This document shows positions 21,301 to 33,300 of a stretch of 64,000 nt of DNA, piece after piece. The first letter of the stretch is position 1. Every line of letters begins with the position of its first letter. The stretch is from Symsagittifera roscoffensis (lineage: Eukaryota; Xenacoelomorpha; Acoela; Convolutidae), in assembly GCF_963678635.1 (NCBI RefSeq), contig NC_087070.1:44807467-44871466 (forward strand). Direction: 5' to 3'. Under the pieces are notes generated by a model. The model saw nothing but the letters and a program-made list of their open reading frames with translations, ran no database searches and was not told the origin of the DNA. The position numbers and the translations under genes are program-made.

Positions 21301-24300
21301 GCAGCTGGACTCACTAGTTGAAGCAGAGACACTAACCAGAGAAGAACAGGCGAGTTCAAGATTTTTCTCCCACCTCCGTATAATATTGCGTGATAAATCT
21401 TATTCAGGAAATGAAAATTGTCACGTGGTCGTATACCTAACTCTGCATCTATTGTTCCCCATTAATAATATGGTTCATCACAAGCGAAACATAGTGTGAT
21501 ACTACACGGCTACTAATATTGGTGCTACTTTGACAGAAAATCTGACAGCTGAATTGACAGAAAATCTAAGAATGAGAAGTCATACAAATGAAATTTATAG
21601 TTTTTTCTTGGATCTTAGGAAAGCCTTTGATACTCTCGATCATCAAATACTACTAAATAAACTGGAATCTTATGGTATAAGAGGAAATTGTAACCGGTGG
21701 TTTCAGACCTACTTATTTGAACGGACTCAACGAGTTTTAGTAAATGGACAATTCTCTGATTGGAAGAAAATAACATGCGGTGTTCCTCAAGGCTCGATAC
21801 TGGGACCTTTGCTTTTCCTAATTTACGTAAATGACCTTCCATCAGCATGCAAATCAGTTGAAGTAACACTGTTTGCAGATGACACCAACCTGACGGCAAT
21901 TGGTTGCCAAATAACTCAAATTAGAGAAGATATTGGCAAGCTGGATCGTTGGCTTCTCGCCAACAAGTTAATAGTTAATAGTGATAAAACAAATCAAATG
22001 AATATAAAAAGTGCTTCCAATTATCGCTTCAAGCTTAATTCTTCTAACATTATACTAAAACCCGTATGCAAATATCTAGGAATTTATATAGATTGTAAGT
22101 TATCTTATCAAACTCATATTAATAATGTTAAAATGAGACTCGGTAAACAATGTGGTATTATATCAAAACTGAGGCATTACGTGCCGCTTTCACAATTACT
22201 AGAATACTACAGAAGTAATGTTGTTCCTATAATACAATACGGAATTCTGATTTACGGTTGCTGCAGTCGAAGTTCACTGGAGTGTTTATTTCTTTTACAA
22301 AAGAAAATAATTAAATTTATGTTCTTTCGAAAGAAAATGTACTCCTGTAATGACATTTTTCTTAAATACAATTTTCTATCGGTTTTCGAATTGCATGTAT
22401 ACGAATTGCTCAAATTTGTTCTGCGCTCAATTAATTCCTTTCATTCAGAGAGTTTCCTTAACAATTTGTTTGTTTTTAATAATCGGCAGAGACAAACAAG
22501 AAACTCAAAATACAATTTACTATTAGAACCTCTTTGCAAGAAAAGATTTGAACGTTTTTCTATCCGATATCGTGCTTGCAAGCTTTTTAACTTATTGAGA
22601 CTGCAAAATATAATTCCTGAAAATATTAAAAGTTTTTCTGAGACAAAAGTAAAAGTGTTTTACCATAATTTCAAAAATACATTTTTGTTGCAAAACGACG
22701 AACTAACAAAACTTATCTACGATTTGTAGTACTTTTTCCCTTTTTCCTTTTTTCTTTAAAATGATTATCGTTGGTTAAATGCTACCAGGCAACTGCTCTA
22801 GCTTCCGATTCTCGTGCTAAAATATGAAGCTCTAAATCCTTGTAGTTCAGGAGATATGGCCATTTTTACGATTTTTCGAAAAATATTAAACACTTAGTAA
22901 AAAAAAAAAAAAAAGAAGAAAAGGAAAGGAGAAGGGGAAAAGAAGAGAAAAAAGAAAAAAATTATTTTTCTTAAAAATTATTTTAAAACTCACCTGCGAC
23001 CGTGAACCTGGTTGTCTTAAGTTAAAGTTGATGGGCTCTTTCAGTAACGCCAACAAAAAATCTTAACTTACGGAAGAAAACCTACTTCAAAACTTTTTTT
23101 TTTTTTTTTTTTTTTTTCAAATTTCGTTTTTTTTTTTTTTTTTTTTTCATTAAATATTAGTGTTAAATCTTTATGTTTGAACAACTTAAGGGTAGACCCT
23201 GGAGGACCTTTAGGTCCCGTTGTCTATCCTCTCTAAGTCGCATCATTTAACTTAAATTATAAATATATTCAATGTTGTATTTAATGCTGACTAGAGAAAT
23301 AAATTCTTTCTTTCTTTCTTTACTATTGGTGGCACTTCTTAGCAGAAGGCTGAATTGGTTATATAATAGCATTTGACTATTAAAAAGTTAACACAATCAT
23401 CAAATAAACCGAAGAAGCTAATTATTCGATACTTTTTGATACAACAGTACAAAAATAAAAACAGTTCTATGACAACAAGCTGAAGGGATTTTAAGTCGAA
23501 GGGAATTCACGCCGACGGGACTTCAAGCCGAAAAACTAACAAAAAATAGTTTATACAAAAGTTAATTGCTAAAATTACAACAAACAGTCGACACACACTC
23601 AATAGTTTTTCAAAGAGTAAATTCCATCTAAACATGAACTTTTGAAACGGGAAGTTTTCTCATTGAGGTACCGATATTTCTCTTTTTTTTGCATATTGGC
23701 TTCTCATCGTCAAATACGTCCTATAATGAGTCGAGAGTGTTGTTATTGTTCTTCCAATTTTTGGACAACCGTTCAAAAAACTGGATTTTTTGTCACCACT
23801 GACGCCTGTCTTCCCAATTCCAGCTTTCAAATTTGTTGGTTGTCCTCAAATTCAGAGGTCGATCAAACTCATTACATAAAGTCAAAGGAATTGGGTTGTA
23901 ACAAAAGCTTTAGCTTGTTTGCTTTTGCACCAGGTACTTGCACTTTTCACGTTGCAGTTATTTTTGGAACGTTTGGTTAGATTAAGCATCTTCGACTCAT
24001 GCTTTCCCTTATTTTCTTGTCCTTTGGAGGCATAAAAATTTCAGAACTCCCCTTCATGCTATTTCTTCAAACTTCTAATTCTTCCTTCAACTCTGAATTA
24101 TTGTTTGCCGACAATTTTTAACCGAATTTTTGTCTGGAGGTAGGTGATTATATTCTTCAGATTTTTAGCAACCGACTGTAAGTCATTGTAACATGTGATG
24201 GATTTTTTATTTCACGCTTAATATAAATCAATGTTTTTTCTTTTGAACATGAATCAGTTTAGTTTTAAAGTTGGATCCGTTTTTTTTTGACAAAGAAAAA

Positions 24301-27300
24301 GTCCATACTTATTTTGGAAATTATTACACAACAAAGCTTGTGTGATAGTATGAACTCCCTTTTTTCCAACCTGAGTTGCAATTATTGTTGCGACAAATTG
24401 TGTTCATTTTGAGAGTGTTCATTTTGATCAATAACCAGCTATTAAGTAGTCAATGCTAAGTGTCATAACACAGACTATTATATTACAAATAGCACTTTAG
24501 CTTCAGCATATCATGGATATCTACCGTAGAGGTAGGGAAGGAGACCCGCAACAAAATAAGAGGGTTCTAAACTGGACAGGGTCGGATGTTTTAATTAACT
24601 TTTTGGTATACTAGTTAAAATGCGTCCGCTCTATAAATTGAGGCATGTTAGTTGGTAATTTTTTTCAAATTGACTGGTACTGCTAATGCGTCATAATTTC
24701 CTTGCGCCAATTAGCAATTATTTAGACTCATAATTGGCGTGCATCACTTAAGAAATTTCGTTGACTCAAAGTTTTACTCATTCAGCTTTTCCCAGTAGCG
24801 TTATTGGTCATATTTTTGCTTGTATGCGAAGTGCGATTTCGCCTCTGTGTATATGAAGTTGTTTGAAACATGTTGTGTTTAGTTGGAAAAGCTCAATTGG
24901 AACGAAAAATTTTCGTCTTCTTGTAATTTTTCGCGAAGTTGTGGAAAGGCATAATTTATACACAATTTGGATTTATTTTTTTCCCAGTTTATTACATGCA
25001 AAGCTAGTATGGCTATTTTTGTTCATTTTATTCAATTTATTCCATTCTAAATTTTGTTTTGATGCTTAAGCTCCTTTATGTCGATTTCTTACTTGTCTGT
25101 GGTTTCGATAAGCATGAGTAGTACAATTGTGTAGTGCGGTCAACTGGAAAATGAGGACTGAGGTTGAAATTCCGTAGGGGGCGCATATTTTTCAAAACTT
25201 ATCACTTTCTCAAACGTTTTACCCTTAAAAAGCTATTTCTTGGCGTTTTTTGCTTGTTGGCGAAATGCAGCCTCGCCTTTGTGTCTCGCCATTAAAGTGA
25301 TTATTGTTTTAAGATGTGGGAAGAGTATAAAAAAATTAACTGCTGGATGAGCTATATACAAGATAAAGTTAAAGTAAATAAAGTAATCAATTTCTTCGGA
25401 CTGAAAGTAGAATAATTAAGAAAATGAACACCAGGCAGCACAGCGAACACGCAACATGTACTTTGTTTTTTTTCAACGTTAGAGATTGCCCTTAAACGGT
25501 AAACTAAAATGATTGTTTTTAAATGAACGCAGTCAAGACACTTATTTATTCAGTCTGTTTTTTTAGTAGATTAGGACGACCAAGCTCATAAAACTCAGGC
25601 AGGAAAAAAACGTGAATGTTTTTTAGATCCTGAAGGAAGGGGATTTCAAATAACATATTTCCCGGCTGAATCAAATAATTTTTTGATTCAGTTTTTGAAT
25701 AAATTTTTGACAGTTTCATTTTTTAAGAATCGAAAGAGCTTCGAAGAGATATATTTATATTTAAAGTTTTTTTGGTTTCTTTGTTAATTGATGTTTTTTT
25801 TTCAAATTTCCGTTTGCTAGGTTTGTTGTAGATCATGTATGTATAAATCAAAAGATAAACAAAGGTTCAGTCTGATATAGGGACCAGTTTTGAGTTTATG
25901 TAAGTGCTATCAATTCTTCTAGATAGACACCAGTTTGAGTTTATGTAAGTGCTATCAATTCTTCTTTCTGTCTGGGGACCTGCTGTCTTGACCTTGCGAT
26001 CTCTAATGTCCGATGGGATCTGAAATAAAAGAGTGCAGTAAGATTTCGATTTGATGCCTAACAGTTTGCCTATAATAAAACTTATTAACAACCTTTTGAA
26101 TTTCCAAACTTACGACTTTAACATGGCGCAGCCAGCAGAGAAAAAAGGAGGGGGGAAAAATCCATTAAATATAGTAGCATTTTGGGAAACACGAACGCCG
26201 GAACCTCCAGTATATTGGGAGGAGTGGATAATTAAATTTCACTGGGGGATGATAGCAAAATACGACATTGATCCCGATGATTTCTATTTTGCGAGTACTC
26301 TAAATGCGGCGGCTATCACGGCGTTGCCTGAAGAAGTCAATGGAAAAAACCGTATCGATTCGGAAAAGAAGTTAAAGTCTAACTTGTATCTTTGTATCGG
26401 GGATGAGGCGCAACGCATATTTAAAGCACGGAAACCGACGGTTAACATTAAAACGGAACGGTACCCACGGGTCCTGGATGAGATGCAAAATGTTTTCCAA
26501 CGTGAGAGGAATGTAACTCATGAGCGGGGACTATTCTACGGACGAAAACAACGTGAGAACGAAACTTTCGAAAAATTTCATGCGGAGCTAAGTGCCCTAG
26601 CAGGAAGATGTGATTTTGCAAACGCGGCCGAAAACGTTCGTGATATTTTCATTATGAATATGCGGGAATCGGACTGCCAACGAGAATTGTCACGATCAAC
26701 TAAGTTACCGGAGGAAGTTTACCGGATCGCCTTATCATATGAACGTGGTGAGCGCGCATACAAATCATATACGGGAAAACCAGCTTCATCAGCTCCGGCA
26801 ATTTCAATAAAACAGGAACCAGTAAATAATATAAGAAGGGGACAAAGATTTTTTTCGAGGCCGAGGATGTGCGGGACGTGGAGGATATACCCAAGGATCA
26901 AGTAGTAGTGGGGGAGGCGGAAATAACCGTAGGTGCTACAATTGAGACGCGCCAAACTTTACCCTGGATCACATCGCGAGCTGTCCTGCAAAAGGAGCAA
27001 CATGTAACTCATGCCGAAAACTGGGACATTTTGAACGAACATGCTGAGGAATTAGAAGGGGTACTAACCAATGGAGAGGACTTGGACGAGTTGGATTGGT
27101 CAGGGAGGAAAATGAGCATCATCAAAGTACGCAGAACGTAAACGAATTGAATGAAGACCCAGTATCGTGGGTGAATCAGCAGGGGTGTGAGGAAAACGAG
27201 TCCATGACGTCGGGATCGGATGACTACATGGTAATGTCGATAAAAAGGAAGAAAAATGAGACTGAATTAAAGATCCCTGGGGCCCGCGTTCAAGTAGAGG

Positions 27301-30300
27301 TGTCAGGTAAGAAGATGTGGTTGTGGATAGATAGTGGATCTCCAGTGACTATCTTCAGCATAAACGACCTAAAATCAACGTTAGGAAAAGCAAGTATTCA
27401 ACTACAACCGTCAAAGGAGGAATTTCTGGATTACAACAACAACTGAATAAACATACTAGGGAAGGTAACAGTGATGATGTCGCTAAATGGCTGGACAGCA
27501 CCAGCGTGGGTGTCAGTAATATCCGGAAATCATCAATCAATCCTTGGGCGCGACATGATGGGCACCCTGGGTCTCGAGGTAGTTCAAAGGAAGAAAGTGA
27601 TGGGAATCACAGGGGAAGGGACCAGTCAAGAGGAGGAGGAATACGACGAATTGCAAACATACTTCTGTAAGTTGTACCCAAATTTATTTACTAGGATAGG
27701 GAAGATCCGGAATGCGAAAGTAAGAGCTGAATTTTTTGAAAATTTGAAGGCCATACAACAAAAAAGGCGTAGGGTGCCAATCACTCTACAAGAAAAGGTG
27801 GATAAAGAGATTCATCGGCTGATAAATGAAGGACATATCATAAAATTACAAGAGTGCTCAGATAAGTATTTCGTCTCTCTTATCGTCATTACAGTAAAAA
27901 AGGACGGAAGCATAAAATTAGCACTAGAATCAAGAGAATTGAATAAACAGGTACACAAAAATAAGTACCAAATGTCGAATATTGACGAATTAATTGACGG
28001 AGTAAGTCAGATTATTGCGGAGAAAAAATCGGGGAATGTATACTTTACAACATTGGATTTCACATATGCGTACGGACAAGTCGCATTAGAACAAAAAACA
28101 AGCGAGCAATGCAATTTCTCACTAGTCGGCGGAAAATCCACGGGGAGTTATCGTTTTAAAAACGGACTTACGTCAATGCCGGCGGAATTCCAGAAGGTAA
28201 TAGATAATTTACTTAAGGAGTTCCCCCAGGCTAACGCGTTTATTGATGATATCTTAATTGCTTCAAAAGGAACTAAAATCGAACACATTGCGTTAGTGGA
28301 AAAGATATTGAAAAAGCTGGACGTCTCCAATGTCGCGTTAAAATTGCGAATTTGCGAAAACTGAGTGCGAATGGATTGGATTTCGAATTGGGGAAAGTGG
28401 TATAACGCCCTTAGTAAGAAAAACACAAGCTATAGAAGACTTGAAAACCCCAAAATCTCGAAAGCAGTTGAAATCCTTGATGGGTTCGTTACATAGCTTA
28501 CACAAATTTTTACCCAAACTTGCCGAGTTAAGCGCACCGTTAAGGCCACTACTGAGCCAAAATAATGATTTTGTCTGGACACCCGTGTGCGAAAATGCGT
28601 TCCAACAATTAAAATCGCTTGTGAAAAATATCGTCGAATTACGACATTTCGACATTCACCGTGAAACTAGAATCATTTGTGACGCTAGCCACGATGGCCT
28701 AGGGGCCGTTTTAGAACAGTATGGCGCATCCGGATGGCATCCGATTTCGTTTGCATCTCGTTACCTTAATCCGGCTGAGAAAAAATACTCCACAAACGAA
28801 TTGGAATTACTCGCGGTAGTGTGGGCCACGGAACATTTTCGGAATTATATATACGGTCGGTATTTCACAGTGATATCTGATCATAAAGCGCTACTTACAT
28901 TGTTGAATTCGTCACCAAAAGGAAATAAAACATTTTTCAGTCGGTTAACTCGTTGGTATGATCGCCTGGTGCCATACGACTTTAAGGTTGAACATCGACA
29001 AGGGTCAAAAATGGGGATGGCTGACTATCTGTCTCGGTTTCCGTCCGCAGAGGCACCCGAGACAAGCCATTACGATGAAAATTTTACAGTAGCAAAGATA
29101 AGAATGATAAACGCGGCGTTGAAGCCCAAGGATAAAATGAAGCCTAGGGGTCAAGAAGTGAACAACATTCAGCGAAAACCGACGGTAGGGGGCGTAAAGT
29201 CATTTTTCGACACAACGAAAGCAGTTTCATCCAATGAGAATGTAAGAAAAGACGATTATGCAAATATTCACCGTGAGCACAAACGCTCAATAGAGGGCGT
29301 GTTTACATGCAACCGACGGTTAACCAATCAGCGTCGAGATATTTGCATACCGGAGGAAATATGCAAATACCGAAGAACGAGATTCAGACTTTGTTCTCAT
29401 TGCTTAAATTACAGTTGCAAACACCCTCGAAACCCTTGCAAACACCCCCGATTCAATACCCTCGAAACCCTTCCATTTCAACAAATTACACGTACAAACC
29501 TTCGGTGTCGGAAAATTATAAGTGCGAACCATCCATCTTACAAGATTACAGTGAAAAGACACCTACTTTGAAAATTTACAGTAGTAAAGATTATAGTGAA
29601 AAGCCAGTTACTTTGAAAAAATACAGTAGCAAATCCGAGAGAAATAACATGAGTAATTCGCCAGAAAAGAATGATCCTCCAACTTCGGCAATAGTCAACA
29701 CATCAACTAATTCGGGAAATGTTAATCTAAATGTTGTGTTAAACCGCCTAAGTCAACCTCCCAGCGTTAGCTCGGTTTCCGATATTGAAATGATACCACC
29801 TGAAAAACTTGATACCAAACAAACTAATTCTAAAAACTGAATACAATTATATCTTTTCCACATCAATTCCCCGGTTTATCGTACCCACTTGTACAAAATG
29901 AAAAATGGATCTATTCCATAGTGCCGTCGGATAGTAAAATCGTGAAGAAAATTGAACACCCGGAAGTTATGAATTTAAAATTAATCGAAGCAAACATTGA
30001 AAAAGACCCAATTATGAAGACCATCCGAGACAACATCAGAGACAGGAACCCACGAGCAAAGGAGAATTTTACAAGATTAGGACAATACTACGCCCAGCAT
30101 TACAACGATTTCGCAGGAAGGGAGAATTGCCTGTGGATGGACGGCCGGTTAGCAATACCGAAGGACCTATCATCGGCAATTCTAAATCGTCTCCATTATA
30201 ACCATCATGGGAGGGATAAGATGTTCGCGGCGGCAAAGGACGTGTGGATTCCCCTTATGCACCGAAATATCGCGGCCACAGCCAAATACTGCTAAAGTTG

Positions 30301-33300
30301 TTTAGAAGCAGGTAAAAACCTTAAACCAGACATTCCCAAAAATGACATGGGGGAAACGTATAATCCTAAGGAACCAAATGATTTGGTCCAATTAGACTTC
30401 TGGGGTCCAGTAAACTATGTTAGGGGTCGAAAAAAATATGTACTTGTAGCAGTAGATACTTTCTCGCATTGGCCGTCGGCGTATGTTTGTTCAAGCAACA
30501 AATCAAAAAGTGTATTGAAATTCCTAAGGAAGTACATAAATACTCATGGACACCCAAGGAAATTGCACATGGATCAAGCCACGGGGTTTTTCTCTAACGA
30601 AATTCAAAACTTCTGTAACTACGAAGGTATTGAACTTATTAAATCTCCGGTTAGGGACCATCGCGCAACAGGAATGGTTGAACGGACTATTGGGTCGATA
30701 AAAAATTACGTGTTGACTTATCTCCAGGAAAATAAAAACTACAAGTTTGGGGAGATGATCTCCCGTGCGCTTAGTGCATTACGTTTCGTGCCACATTCTA
30801 AAACTAAACTAACGCCGTTCGAAGCATACCATGGTCGAGAAGCTAATACGGCACTGCGAAACTTAACGAAAAAGCCGTCATTAAAAAACCTAAATTGGAA
30901 CATTGTCGTTAATCAAAAGTTATCTTGTTTAGACAAGGCGGGAAACCTCCCAGAAGTTGAACTTACCCTAGATTGGGAGAAGAGAAGTGACTTAGTGTTC
31001 GCCCCTCAAAATAGGAAAGCTCCAATCATTTTGGACGATGACGAGGTAGCGGATCCTAAGGCTCCGGAAGTTGTGGACCCCAAGGAACTAGGCCCACCCA
31101 AGACCGCAACATGGCTGAAAAGGCATAAAGCAAGTTCAACGACGGTGTATCAGAGGACCGGGAAGACGGATCCAAAGGACCCAAGGAGGTATAAACGTTT
31201 GCCATTAAAAATTGACAAAATGACTAAACATACGGTGCAAATGAAAAAAGGGTCGTTACTAAGGCGGAGTGGTGTGTCTTTTAGATCGGCGGCTGAAGAA
31301 AGCCTAATTGGGAATAAAAGCGAGGAGTGCACCCCTGGACCGAGTAGAAACGTGACCAGTACACCGGCCCCAAGCGATTCGAATAAATATAAACGAAAAG
31401 CGGAGAAGGACCGAGCAACAAAACAGCGTATAGTGGAATACTCGGCGGACGAGAGCGAAGACGACGAATACGATAGTGAGTGGGAAATCGGACGAAGGGA
31501 ACCAACCCTAGGTGCGGCGAACGAAGGACAGGATGTACCGTCGGTTAGTGTGAACTCACCACGACCCGTCGGTGGAAAACGCAATAAAAATCAGCACGAA
31601 ACGGCGACGCGAAAATCAACACGGCAGAGACGCGGAGTTGACAAAATGGGGGGGGGGGGGGGGGGGTTATGAACATAAATGATGGAATCGACAAGACGAG
31701 AAAAGGAGAAAGGTAGAACATAAATGATGGAATCGACAAGACGAGAAAAGGAGAAAGGTAACCTTAAGAGAGGTTTGGCGGGTGAGAAAACTCAACAAAA
31801 ACTAAAAACTTAACTAGTACATTTATACAATACAATACAGTAACATAAAGTTGATAAATTTTATCTACGCTAAAATTTATTTGTGGTTGCCCGAATGATA
31901 TAGGGACCAGTTTTGAGTTTATGTAAGTGCTATCAATTCTTCTAGATAGACACCAGTTTGAGTTTATGTAAGTGCTATCAATTCTTCTTTCTGTTTGGGG
32001 ACCTGCTGTCTTGACCTTGCGATCTCTTATGTCCGATGGGATCTGAAATAAAAGAGTGCTGTAAGATTTCGATTTGATGCCTAACAGTTTGCCTATAATA
32101 AAACTTATTAACAACCTTTTGAATTTCCAAACTTACGACTTTAACAAGTCTAAGGGCTATTACAATTAATAATGATAATTTTGTTCTGTATTTTCCCTTT
32201 TTGCATTTAACTTGAGGTTGACACACATTTACAAAAACCAAAAGTTATTTACTGGTGTGTGTAGTTCGGTAAAGGGCCCTAGCAGTGCTGGCGGCAGAAT
32301 GTTTTTGTTGTGACTTAAAGTAACATTATGTTTTGCTTCGTTTTGGCAATATAATGTGATTTGACATTCGAATAGTTAAAGTTCACACATTTGGTGCTTT
32401 TTAAAATCATCAAGTGAACCGAAGAAAGCTATTTGTTTCAAACAACATCACAATAATAAAATCTCGATTTCGGAAATTTTCTAACTCAATAAATCTCGCA
32501 ATTTTTTGAAATGCATATTTTATACATTATGTGGCTTTATGATTTGAGATTTATTACATGCAAAATTGTATCTTTTTGTATTTGGTGCTACTTTTGCTGC
32601 ATCGAATTGGCAATTTATTAGCATTTGTAGCTGCGTTATTGGTGGCTAGTTTTTGGGGATTTTAAGATTTCGAGGATTATTTCTCTTTTTTCTTATGTCA
32701 CTTAATAGAGCTGATTTTTGATCGTGTTCTTGCAAGTGTCTGCGAAGCGCAGCTTCGCCTTTGTGTTACACTTGCGACAGGAAGTATCTTTCATAAAGAT
32801 GTTTCGCGTTTCAGGAGGCAGAAGAAACGGAAGCCAAACAGAGGATCCAAGCTGAATTGAGAAGAGCAGCTACTAAAGAGTTCGAGGACCTCGCCAGTAA
32901 GCATTCCTCACCTCGTCTCTTGAATAGAAAACCCAAAGGACATTGGAAGAGAATTTTGAAAATCAGCTTGTTATTTCTATTTAGATTGGTTTTTTTTATC
33001 AAAGTACTTTGATATCATTCTGTAATTAGTTACTGTAATATGTGTTCAATGAATAAGTTGAAGCAAACAGTGGGCATCTATATCTGACTGCTTCAGTATT
33101 GGAAAACATCTTTGAAAATAATGGGATCATAACATATTCAAAACTATAAAAGATTTGATTCATTTGGTAGTTCTATTTCCTGAAAAGAAAATTTTAAAAG
33201 ATTTTTTAAATAAGTTTTGAAAAGATGTTTTTGAAAAGAAAATTTTAAAAAGAAAAACCTGTCTTATTGTCTTTAGAACGTCTATTAGAGCAGTCTGAAT

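Larger units (their letters stand above)
21478..23480 (+). repeat. Family A repeat split by a LINE insertion
   Basis: The left part (about 21478-21530: CACAAGCGAAACATAGTGTG...ATTGGTGCTACTT) and right part (about 23326-23480: ATTGGTGGCACTT...AACACAATCATCAAATAAACC) are consecutive pieces of a family A copy. The shared ATTGGTG..ACTT block on both sides is the probable target duplication of the LINE between them. Confidence 0.6.
25873..32146 (+). mobile_element. Ty3/gypsy LTR retrotransposon, complete in structure, with disabled reading frames
   Basis: Two 251-bp LTRs (25873-26123 and 31896-32146) both start TGATATAGGG and end TTTAACA. The flanks give a 4-bp target duplication AGTC (25869-25872 and 32147-32150). 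Only three substitutions were seen between the LTRs, so insertion was recent. Domain order is gag, zinc knuckles, protease, RT, RNase H, integrase, which defines Ty3/gypsy. There is no env. The frames are broken by several indels and nonsense codons, described in the following entries. It lies sense within the 11.5-kb TUBGCP6 intron. No purine tract abuts the 3' LTR. Confidence 0.93.

Noticed and set aside
26869..27141. Independent accessory gene between gag and protease
   Set aside because: It is the wrong-frame reading of the zinc knuckle region; the knuckles and protease lie in a neighbouring frame.
31150..31584. Minus-strand 144-codon frame
   Set aside because: Antisense shadow of the integrase C-terminal extension.
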